DNA of 6,717 nt from an uncultured Acetobacteraceae bacterium (GTDB taxonomy: Bacteria > Pseudomonadota > Alphaproteobacteria > Acetobacterales > Acetobacteraceae), in NCBI GenBank assembly GCA_903839965.1, contig CAIMEK010000067.1, forward strand, positions 1 through 6,717, read 5' to 3'. The notes beneath the pieces are model-generated. The model saw only the letters and a program-made list of their open reading frames with translations. It did no database searches and was not told where the DNA came from. Below, piece by piece: positions 1 to 4,684 of the stretch. Numbering within the stretch: position 1 is the stretch's first letter; every line of letters begins with the position of its first letter. The translations under genes and the position numbers were made by a program.

Positions 1-103
1 CACCCGATACAACGCTGAATGGCTGATTGAGAAGAACGGCCACGCCAGCCCCAACCTCGCCCGAGCCAACTGGAACCAGGCAATGCTCAACGCCGCCGCT
101 TAA
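1..103 (+). CDS. C-terminal end of an IS3-like (DDE integrase-type) transposase, 5' truncated by the window
   Basis: An open frame entering from the left edge (first full codon at 2) ends at TAA 101-103 and gives 33 residues starting TRYNAEWLIEKNGH and ending MLNAAA. The pattern YNxEWLIEKNG followed by SPxxAR resembles the extreme C-terminus of IS3/IS481-type transposases, where a Tyr-Asn and Trp-Leu-(I/V)-Glu stretch follows the last catalytic Glu of the DDE triad. The catalytic residues would lie outside the window, so activity cannot be judged. A terminal repeat candidate follows only 11 bases after the stop, as expected for the 3' end of such an element. Family assignment rests on recalled similarity in a short segment. 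The alternative is an unrelated small C-terminus. Confidence 0.55.
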   Translation, partial: TRYNAEWLIEKNGHASPNLARANWNQAMLNAAA

Positions 104-114
104 GCTCAACCTTG

Positions 115-139
115 TGTCCAAAGAACCGGGCGCGGTACA
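115..139 (-). repeat. Candidate right terminal inverted repeat of the insertion sequence
   Basis: Read on the minus strand from 139, the sequence begins TGTACCGCGCCCGG and ends TTTGGACA at 115. This TGTAC-N-(G/C)-CCCGGTT...GGACA layout is typical of IS3-like element tips. Its partner repeat is outside the window, so the exact length of the repeat is inferred. Confidence 0.5.
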
Positions 140-580
140 GAAAACGAACGGCGGGGCTGACGGCGTGGCCATCAACAAGCCATCGATTGAGCCTGCCAAT
201 CATGGCTGAAAGGCAACACTTGCCACGCATGGCCAAACGACAACGGTGAGTGCCCCGAAGCGTTGCCGAGCTTACCGGCGGCTTCCATGGCGAGCCACAC
301 CAGCGCAGCCATGATGCTTCTCTGCGAGCGCTACCGCGGCGCGATAAGTTCCGACGAGGCAGAGCAGATCGCCTTGTACGCAGAGCCGCCAGCGTGCGCG
401 CAAGATCGCGGGGTGTCATGGCTTCAGCCATTCGTCGGCGCCGAGCGAGGAAACCAGGGAGGACAAAGGACATTTGCCCGGTCGGACTGCCCGGGAAATC
501 ATTCAGAATGGCGTGTCCGAATTCAGCCCGGGCCCTCGCATTCGGGAACACAGTCCGCAGCGGATGCCCCGCGCGGGCGG
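140..580. other. Stretch with no recognisable gene
   Basis: Open frames exist on both strands here because of high GC. None shows a recognised motif, a convincing ribosome binding site or a protein-like composition, and the longest minus-strand one is Arg-rich and runs antisense through the lipoprotein gene. The segment lies between an insertion-sequence end and the 3' end of the lipoprotein gene, and may be a disrupted or decayed locus. Confidence 0.5.
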
Positions 581-829
581 CTACTTCTTCCAGACAGGTT
601 CGCCGAGGTCCACCTGCTTCGGGGTGGTGCTGGCGCCCGCGATCGCGCCGGCACCGCCGCCGATCACGGCGCCGGCGACCACCCCGACGGGACCGCCGAC
701 TAAACCGACAGTCGCGCCGGTTGCGGCTCCGGTTGCGGCGCCACCCTGTACGCGGCCAGGCTCGCTTGAGCCGCAAGCTGCGAGCAAGGATACTGCGCCG
801 ATCAGGGTAAGCTTGGTAATCATATTCAT
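581..829 (-). CDS. Small glycine-zipper outer-membrane lipoprotein
   Basis: The 82-residue protein starts MNMITKLTLIGAVSLLAAC. A positive N-tip, a hydrophobic core and the lipobox LAAC with the lipidated Cys at residue 19 form a class II signal peptide. The residue after Cys is Gly rather than Asp, which by the enterobacterial rule favours outer-membrane delivery. The mature part carries two GxxxG ladders, with Gly at 30, 34, 38, 42 and 46 and again at 53, 57, 61 and 65. This is a glycine-zipper hairpin able to pack in or on a membrane. The tail is short and polar (KQVDLGEPVWKK). AAAGG (minus strand, 838-842) lies 8 bases before ATG 829, which supports this start; the ATG at codon 3 is less well placed. 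Proteins of this kind are common in Proteobacteria as stress- or envelope-associated lipoproteins, but a precise function is unknown. It appears monocistronic. Confidence 0.8.
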   Translation of the reverse strand: MNMITKLTLIGAVSLLAACGSSEPGRVQGGAATGAATGATVGLVGGPVGVVAGAVIGGGAGAIAGASTTPKQVDLGEPVWKK

Positions 830-837
830 AGTTATTG

Positions 838-842
838 CCTTT
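838..842 (-). promoter_or_regulatory. Ribosome binding site of the lipoprotein gene
   Basis: AAAGG on the minus strand, 8 bases upstream of the ATG at 829. It decides between the two nearby in-frame ATGs in favour of the first. Confidence 0.6.
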
Positions 843-1006
843 GCATGAACGTCCGGCTCGGCCGGCCGTCAGGAGAATACTTAGCAAACACTGAATTGGT
901 GATCATCGTGCGCGCCGATAAGGATCGGAAAATACTCACTGCCGCAATAGCATGATGCTGCGCTTATTTGCAGGAAGGGCGCGTGCTTATCGTCCAAACT
1001 TTTGGC

Positions 1007-1024
1007 CGTCGCGATTTTGCGACG
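1007..1024. repeat. Short inverted repeat beside the IS630 relic
   Basis: CGTCGC (1007-1012) and GCGACG (1019-1024) form a 6-bp stem with a 6-base loop, just outside the 3' end of the relic coding frame. No T tract follows on either strand, so it is not a typical terminator. It could be part of the old element end or a chance occurrence. Confidence 0.3.
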
Positions 1025-1030
1025 AAAGAC

Positions 1031-1306
1031 TTATTCTAACGCCCGATGATCGGAACCCAGCGCCCAATTGCGGAGGCCAATGGACATAATCCGTCATGGC
1101 TGGTTGGTCAGCCTGTTCCAGGCGTCGCGGCATTGGTTGATGATGGTGTCGGAGGGGTGGAATATTCGGTTTGAAATCCAGTTGTTACGCGTGGGTTGTC
1201 AGCCATTTTTCTTGGCGTTGAGTTCGGGGGCTGACGCCTCGGAGAATCATTCGGACAAAATCGACATATCAGGACGCGTCTCCAACTGCGGCGACACGGG
1301 TGTGTG
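1031..1306 (-). pseudogene. Decayed IS630-family transposase, C-terminal part
   Basis: A single minus-strand frame reads PELNAKKNG-stop-QPTR, then NNWISNRIFHPSDTIINQC, RDAWNRLTNQP-stop-RIMSIGLRNWALG, ending at TAA 1031-1033. It lines up with the conserved end of IS630-type transposases as I know it: PELNPxEN(V/I)WQ..RDNWLSNR(I/V)F..YDDIxxHC..AWN.L..QPW.IMSIG.R.WA. The PELN segment (1217-1228) carries the neighbourhood of the last catalytic acidic residue, but the expected Glu of PxEN is now Lys. In-frame TGA stops lie at 1094-1096, 1199-1201 and 1247-1249. The first two fall where Trp is expected. Upstream, HTPVSPQLETRPDMSIL (to about 1306) resembles the segment after the GWH motif, but that motif and its Asp are not intact. 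The N-terminal half is not recognisable. It cannot encode a working transposase. Confidence 0.75.
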
Positions 1307-1550
1307 CCCCATGGTTTGTGAGGCAGTCACCATCATCCTGACCCAAATTCGTGCGCGGTTCGGCCCCGGAAGAGCTGGGCAACACGGCTCGTTCGACCCC
1401 TGCCGACGACGCTCGCTATCGCCGCGGCCCGGGTAGCTACGCATGTCGGCGTCCTCCAGATGGCAGAACACTGACGCCCCGAAGCGCTCCTCCGGCGCCG
1501 CGATCGGCAGCTCCGTGGGATGCAGGAGCGCAGTGCGACGCCGAATCACA
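1307..1550. other. Non-coding or unrecognised stretch upstream of the regulator
   Basis: No gene is supported here. A minus-strand open frame (1247-1558) runs through it into the IS630 relic and could include very decayed N-terminal transposase sequence, but I could not match it to the family. The last 40 bases lead into the promoter of the regulator gene. Confidence 0.4.
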
Positions 1551-1551
1551 A

Positions 1552-1580
1552 TCGACAAGATTATGGGGATTTCCTATAAG
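1552..1580 (+). promoter_or_regulatory. Sigma70-type promoter of the GntR regulator and probably the operon
   Basis: A -35 box TCGACA (1552-1557, one mismatch to TTGACA) and a -10 box TATAAG (1575-1580, one mismatch to TATAAT) are separated by exactly 17 bases. Transcription would start near 1587, leaving only about 5 bases before ATG 1592 or 11 before ATG 1598. The regulator mRNA would therefore be nearly leaderless, which fits the lack of a strong ribosome binding site. Confidence 0.6.
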
Positions 1581-1591
1581 ATGGCACCGAG

Positions 1592-2314
1592 ATGCCCATG
1601 ATTGTCGACAATAACCGTGTTCCATCCCCCCCGGACCCCGACGGCACCGCCGCCGGGGCGATTGCTGCGGCGCTGGAGGAAGACATCATCTTCGGCCGTC
1701 TTCCACCCGGCATGAAGCTGCGCGAAGAAAAGCTGCTGGAGCGCTTTGGCAGTTCCCGCTACGCCATCCGCGACGCCCTGAGCCGGTTGGAAAGCCGCAA
1801 GATCGTGGTGCGCGAGCGCAATCGCGGCGCGGCCGTGCGCACCATGCCGGCCGACGAGGTGCGTGAGCTGCACGAGGTGCGCGAACTCCTGCAGCGCCAT
1901 GCCATCCTGCGGATCCGCCTGCCGGTGCCCGATGCCGATCTCGCCGTGCTCACCGCCATCGAGGAGCAGTACGAGGCCTGCATGGCCACCGGCGACGTGC
2001 GCGGCATGTACGACACCAACGACCGGTTCCATGACGCGCTGTTCGGCCTTTGCGGCAACCGCCAGCTTCGGGCCCTGATCCGCCAGCTTCTGCACATCAG
2101 CATGCTGGTGCGCACGCGCGGGCTGGAGGTTGCCGAGGATCGCTACAAGGCGATGACCGAGCACCGGCAGATGCTGGGCCTGCTTTCCGGCTGCGATCCC
2201 TGGGCCCTGGCCGAGTTGTGCGTCGCCCATATCCGGCCGCGGCGCGACGCCTACCTCAATTTCCTGGCCGACCGCGAGAAGCCGCGCCGTCGCCGGAAAC
2301 GGCAGCTGGCATGA
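1592..2314 (+). CDS. GntR-family transcriptional regulator, FCD (FadR-like) subfamily
   Basis: This 240-residue DNA-binding regulator probably senses a small organic acid and controls the two genes after it. The N-terminal winged helix-turn-helix spans about residues 20-85, with the family hallmarks IIFGRLPPGMKLREEKL, then SRYAIRDALSRLESRKIV and a wing (RNRGAAVRTM). The C-terminal all-helical FCD domain spans about 88-225. Its likely metal and ligand residues are Asn143 and His147 in NDRFH (many relatives have Asp in the first place), His191 in TEHRQM and His213 in AHIRPRRDAYL. Length is normal for the family. An unusual basic tail, PRRRRKRQLA, closes the protein. The start is either ATG 1592 or ATG 1598; neither has a good ribosome binding site, and a promoter lies only bases upstream. 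It is followed by the lyase gene after 87 bases on the same strand. Repressor rather than activator is the default expectation. Confidence 0.88.
   Translation: MPMIVDNNRVPSPPDPDGTAAGAIAAALEEDIIFGRLPPGMKLREEKLLERFGSSRYAIRDALSRLESRKIVVRERNRGAAVRTMPADEVRELHEVRELLQRHAILRIRLPVPDADLAVLTAIEEQYEACMATGDVRGMYDTNDRFHDALFGLCGNRQLRALIRQLLHISMLVRTRGLEVAEDRYKAMTEHRQMLGLLSGCDPWALAELCVAHIRPRRDAYLNFLADREKPRRRRKRQLA
1601..1612. promoter_or_regulatory. Candidate operator for the GntR/FCD regulator (autoregulation)
   Basis: ATTGTCGACAAT is a perfect 12-bp palindrome covering codons 4-7 of the regulator gene, roughly +14 to +25 from the inferred transcription start. Its TTGT..ACAA arms match the general GntR-family operator shape of GT and AC half-sites around a short spacer. 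The right half, TCGACAA, recurs at 1552-1558 on the -35 box. The two centres are 53 bp apart, about five helical turns. A repressor bound at either would block the promoter. Assignment to this regulator is inference from position and symmetry. Confidence 0.5.
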
Positions 2315-2389
2315 CACCTGGTCCCGCCTTGGCCTGCGCGGCATCGCCCGGCGCAAACAGTCTGCAAACCCTGTTCCCACATCAATGAC

Positions 2390-2393
2390 GGAG
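2390..2393 (+). promoter_or_regulatory. Ribosome binding site of the lyase gene
   Basis: GGAG, 8 bases before ATG 2402. It supports this start over internal ATGs. The 87-base gap after the regulator stop shows no clear promoter and no copy of the 12-bp palindrome. Confidence 0.65.
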
Positions 2394-2401
2394 ATAGTCT
2401 C

Positions 2402-3268
2402 ATGACCCCACCGGAACGCATGCGTACCCTGCTGGCCCAGCCGGAATTTGTTGTCATGCCGGCGGTATGGGACGGGCTGACCGCCAATCTGACGTTTGGC
2501 GCCGGGTTCAAGACAGCCTTCCTGTCCGGCTCCTGCGTGGCCGCCAGCCGGCTCGGTGGGCCGGACCTCGACCTCGTGTCGTTTGCCGAAATGTTCGACT
2601 CGCTGAACATGGTGCGCGGCGCGGCGCCGGACCTGCTGGTGCTGGCCGACGCTGACCACGGCTACGGCAATGCCATGAACGTGCAGCGCACGGTGCGCGC
2701 CTACGGCCGCGCCGGCGCCGCCGTGATCCTGGTCGAGGACAAGATCACCCCGCGCGCCCTGACTGCCGACGGCAAACCCTGCATGCCGCGCGACGAAATG
2801 CGGATGAAGATCCGCGCGGCCGTGGAGGCGGCCAAGGACTCCGGCATTCTGGTGATGGCGCGCACGGACTGTCGTCCGACCGCGGGCATCGACGAGGCGG
2901 TGGCGCGGATCGAGATGTACGTGGAGGAAGGCGCCGACATCCTGTTCCTCGATTCCCCCAAGGACGAGGCGGAGGTTCGGCGCGCGGTCGCCGCCGCTGC
3001 CGGGCGGCCGTCGTTCGCGGTGCTGTCTCCGGGGGCGCCGCGCGAAACGCCGACCCAGGTCCGTGCCGCCGAACTGGGGCTGAAGATCGGCACCTATCCC
3101 ACCGGCCTGCTGTCGCCGGCCATTGCCGGCATGAAGGCGGGGCTGGCCGCACTCGCCGCCGGCAAGGCCGAGTCCGCCATGGCGCTGCCGCCGCCGGAAC
3201 TGCGTGCCGCGCTCGGCTACGCCGATTACGACAAGCAGGCACGGCGCTTCGTGCTTGCCGGCAAGTAA
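2402..3268 (+). CDS. Isocitrate lyase/PEP mutase superfamily enzyme (carboxylic-acid C-C lyase or decarboxylase)
   Basis: This 288-residue cytosolic (beta/alpha)8-barrel enzyme is expected to cleave a C-C bond next to a carboxylate of a 2-oxo or 2-hydroxy acid with Mg2+. Visible motifs are LSGSCVAASRLGGPDLDLVS (41-60), LADADHGYGNAMNVQRTV (81-98, Asp83 and Asp85 being metal-site candidates), VEDK (111-114), MARTD (152-156), and EEGADILFLDSP (175-186). Length matches the short members (oxaloacetate decarboxylase, PEP mutase, methylisocitrate lyase) rather than true isocitrate lyase. The lid after VEDK reads ITPRALTADGKPCMPRDEM: it lacks the KKCGH signature of (methyl)isocitrate lyases and the K-NS pattern of PEP mutase, though Cys127 could act as a catalytic acid. 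The DADHGYGNAxNVxRTV stretch is closest, from memory, to oxaloacetate decarboxylases. Lying between a GntR regulator and an organic-acid permease, it likely degrades the imported acid. The exact substrate is unknown. Confidence 0.82.
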   Translation: MTPPERMRTLLAQPEFVVMPAVWDGLTANLTFGAGFKTAFLSGSCVAASRLGGPDLDLVSFAEMFDSLNMVRGAAPDLLVLADADHGYGNAMNVQRTVRAYGRAGAAVILVEDKITPRALTADGKPCMPRDEMRMKIRAAVEAAKDSGILVMARTDCRPTAGIDEAVARIEMYVEEGADILFLDSPKDEAEVRRAVAAAAGRPSFAVLSPGAPRETPTQVRAAELGLKIGTYPTGLLSPAIAGMKAGLAALAAGKAESAMALPPPELRAALGYADYDKQARRFVLAGK

Positions 3269-3280
3269 GAACGTGCAAAC

Positions 3281-3307
3281 CCGCCCCGCGCACGACGTGC
3301 GGGGCGG
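3281..3307 (+). promoter_or_regulatory. GC-rich hairpin between the lyase and transporter genes
   Basis: CCGCCCCGC (3281-3289) pairs perfectly with GCGGGGCGG (3299-3307) around a 9-base loop. An alternative fold pairs GCAC with GTGC in the loop, leaving a two-base bulge. No T run follows, and the transporter ribosome binding site begins only 7 bases later. It is more likely an mRNA-stability or partial-attenuation element that sets the enzyme-to-permease ratio than a full terminator. Confidence 0.55.
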
Positions 3308-3313
3308 ATCCAA

Positions 3314-3318
3314 GGGAG
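3314..3318 (+). promoter_or_regulatory. Ribosome binding site of the MFS transporter gene
   Basis: GGGAG, 7 bases before ATG 3326. It fixes the start and sits directly after the intergenic hairpin. Confidence 0.65.
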
Positions 3319-3325
3319 ATCCAAC

Positions 3326-4627
3326 ATGATCCCGAAATCTGCCCGCCTGCGGGCAATCCAGTACGGCGTGGTCGCACAGATCTCGGTGATCTGCATGATC
3401 AACTACATCGATCGCACGACGCTCGCGATCGCCAACCCGGCGATTCGCGCCGAGATGGGCCTGTCACTGTCGCAGATGGGCCTACTGCTCTCGGCTTTCC
3501 CGCTCACCTATGCGCTGTCGCAGTTGCCGCTCGGTCCGGTCATCGACCGGCTTGGCTCGCGGCTGTTGCTGGGCACCGGCCTGGCCATCTGGTCGGTGGC
3601 GCAGGGCCTCGCGGGGTTGGCCGGCAGCCCCGGACAGCTCTGGGTGTGCCGTATTTTGCTCGGCGTCGGCGAGGCGCCGACCATCCCCTCCTGCACGAAA
3701 GTGGTGCGACGGTGGTTCACCGTCAGCGAGCGTGGCAAGCCGGTGGGCTTTTTCACCGGCGCCAACCATCTGGGCCAGGTCATCGCCGCCCCGCTGCTGA
3801 CGGTGATGATGGTGGTGATGGGCTGGCGATGGATGTTCGCGATCATGGGCATCCTCGGCGTCATCTGCGTGGTGGTGTGGTTCGCGCTGTACCGCGATCC
3901 GGCCGACGCCAGCCTTTCCGACTCCGACATCGCACACCTTGCCGAGGGCGAAACGCTGCACGACGCGCCGCCGATGAATTTCAGCCAGTGGCGGCATCTG
4001 TACAACTTCCGCACGAGCTGGGGGATCTGGCTCGGCGTGTTCTGCTCGGGCTACATGAGCGGCATCTATGCCACCTGGCTGCCGGCGTATCTGGAGATCG
4101 AGCGGCACATGTCGATCAAGGCGGCCGGGATGGTCGCCGCCATTCCGTTCGCGCTCTCGGTGATCGGCAGCCTGTTCGCGGGCTGGGCCGCGGATGCGCT
4201 GGGCCACCGCGGCGTGACGCCGTTGAACCGCGGCCGCATCGTGTTCGTTACCGGGCTGGTCGGGCTGGGGCTGTTCACCGTGCTCGCGGCACAAAGCAAC
4301 AGCACGGTGGCCGCCCTGACCTGGATCAGCACCGCGATGTTCTTCGCCCAACTGGCGGGATCGTGCTCCTGGGTGTCGGCGAGCGCGGCGGTGCCGGAGA
4401 ACTGCCTGGGCTCGTTCGGCGGCATCATGAACTGCTTCGGCTACATCGGCGGTGCGATCGCCCCGGCGGTGACCGGGATCGCGGTGGACATCACCGGGTC
4501 GTTCGCCATGCCGCTGGTGCTGGGAGCGATAATCTCCCTGGCGGGGGGAGCCGTCTTCTGGTTCCTGCCGACCGGACCGATCACCGCGGAAGATGTCGCC
4601 GGGCGAGGCCGGCTGGCGGTGTCCTGA
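3326..4627 (+). CDS. MFS transporter, anion:cation symporter (ACS) type, probable organic-acid uptake permease
   Basis: This 433-residue inner-membrane protein has about twelve hydrophobic segments in two six-helix halves, joined by a polar loop at about residues 190-230. Typical ACS features are the first-helix motif MINYIDRTTLAIA (24-36), the MFS loop 2-3 motif as GPVIDRLGSR (70-79), CRILLGVGEAPTIPS in helix 4 (108-122), and the second-half counterpart GWAADALGHRG (286-296). The family imports carboxylates such as hexuronates, glucarate, tartrate, galactonate or phthalate derivatives with protons. The gene follows the lyase by 57 bases on the same strand with its own ribosome binding site, so it likely brings in the lyase substrate or a precursor. 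Full length, with no frameshift. Substrate identity cannot be read from the sequence. An exporter is possible but less usual for this subfamily. Confidence 0.88.
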   Translation: MIPKSARLRAIQYGVVAQISVICMINYIDRTTLAIANPAIRAEMGLSLSQMGLLLSAFPLTYALSQLPLGPVIDRLGSRLLLGTGLAIWSVAQGLAGLAGSPGQLWVCRILLGVGEAPTIPSCTKVVRRWFTVSERGKPVGFFTGANHLGQVIAAPLLTVMMVVMGWRWMFAIMGILGVICVVVWFALYRDPADASLSDSDIAHLAEGETLHDAPPMNFSQWRHLYNFRTSWGIWLGVFCSGYMSGIYATWLPAYLEIERHMSIKAAGMVAAIPFALSVIGSLFAGWAADALGHRGVTPLNRGRIVFVTGLVGLGLFTVLAAQSNSTVAALTWISTAMFFAQLAGSCSWVSASAAVPENCLGSFGGIMNCFGYIGGAIAPAVTGIAVDITGSFAMPLVLGAIISLAGGAVFWFLPTGPITAEDVAGRGRLAVS

Positions 4628-4637
4628 AACACCTTAC

Positions 4638-4676
4638 GAGCGCGAGGCTCTGGCCTGGGCTGGCCAGCGCGCGCTC
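4638..4676. terminator. Candidate bidirectional terminator hairpin between convergent genes
   Basis: GAGCGCG (4638-4644) pairs with CGCGCTC (4670-4676), enclosing an inner perfect stem CTGGCC (4650-4655) and GGCCAG (4662-4667) with a 6-base loop. It fills the 57-base gap between the stop of the transporter (4627) and the stop of the convergent receptor gene (4685). No strong T tract exists on either side, so intrinsic termination is only probable. Its position argues for use by both genes. Confidence 0.5.
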
Positions 4677-4684
4677 GGGCCGCA

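Larger units (their letters stand above)
1..139 (+). mobile_element. Right end of an IS3-family-like insertion sequence
   Basis: This combines the transposase C-terminus with a terminal repeat candidate at 115-139. The element would end at 139 with the dinucleotide CA, matching the TG...CA termini of the IS3 family. The left end and most of the transposase lie outside the window, so target duplication cannot be checked. The bases just outside the end, starting at 140, read GAAA. Confidence 0.5.

Noticed and set aside
551..580. GC-rich palindromic stretch after the lipoprotein stop as a terminator
   Set aside because: The CCCGCGCGGG core leaves no room for a loop and no T tract follows on the minus strand.
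250..848. Several plus-strand frames across 250-848
   Set aside because: They overlap one another and the complement of the lipoprotein gene; Pro/Arg/Ala-rich shadow composition and no motif.
87..887. Minus-strand 266-codon Arg-rich frame spanning the lipoprotein gene
   Set aside because: It overlaps the lipoprotein antisense-frame region and the insertion-sequence end, with Arg-rich, low-complexity content. It is not a plausible protein.
901..1051. 8-bp inverted repeat GATCATCG (901-908) and CGATGATC (1044-1051)
   Set aside because: Short, widely spaced and not at identifiable element ends; likely chance.
1068..1436. Plus-strand 122-codon frame
   Set aside because: It lies antisense to the IS630 relic and shows no motif of its own.
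253..1486. Shared 10-mer CCCCGAAGCG at 253-262 and 1477-1486
   Set aside because: Too short to be meaningful in GC-rich DNA; flanks do not match.
1581..1601. Six-codon leader frame ATG 1581 to TGA 1599-1601 overlapping the ATG at 1598
   Set aside because: The predicted transcription start (about 1587) lies inside it, so it would not be translated. Probably chance.
1574..3313. Long minus-strand open frame (579 codons) opposite the regulator and lyase genes
   Set aside because: It is antisense to two genes with clear protein families and its composition (His, Arg, Gly-rich) is typical of a GC-rich shadow frame. No domain is recognisable.
3482..4351. Minus-strand open frame rich in His opposite the transporter gene
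   Set aside because: The His runs are the complement of Met/Val codons in the transporter helices; no ribosome binding site and no family.
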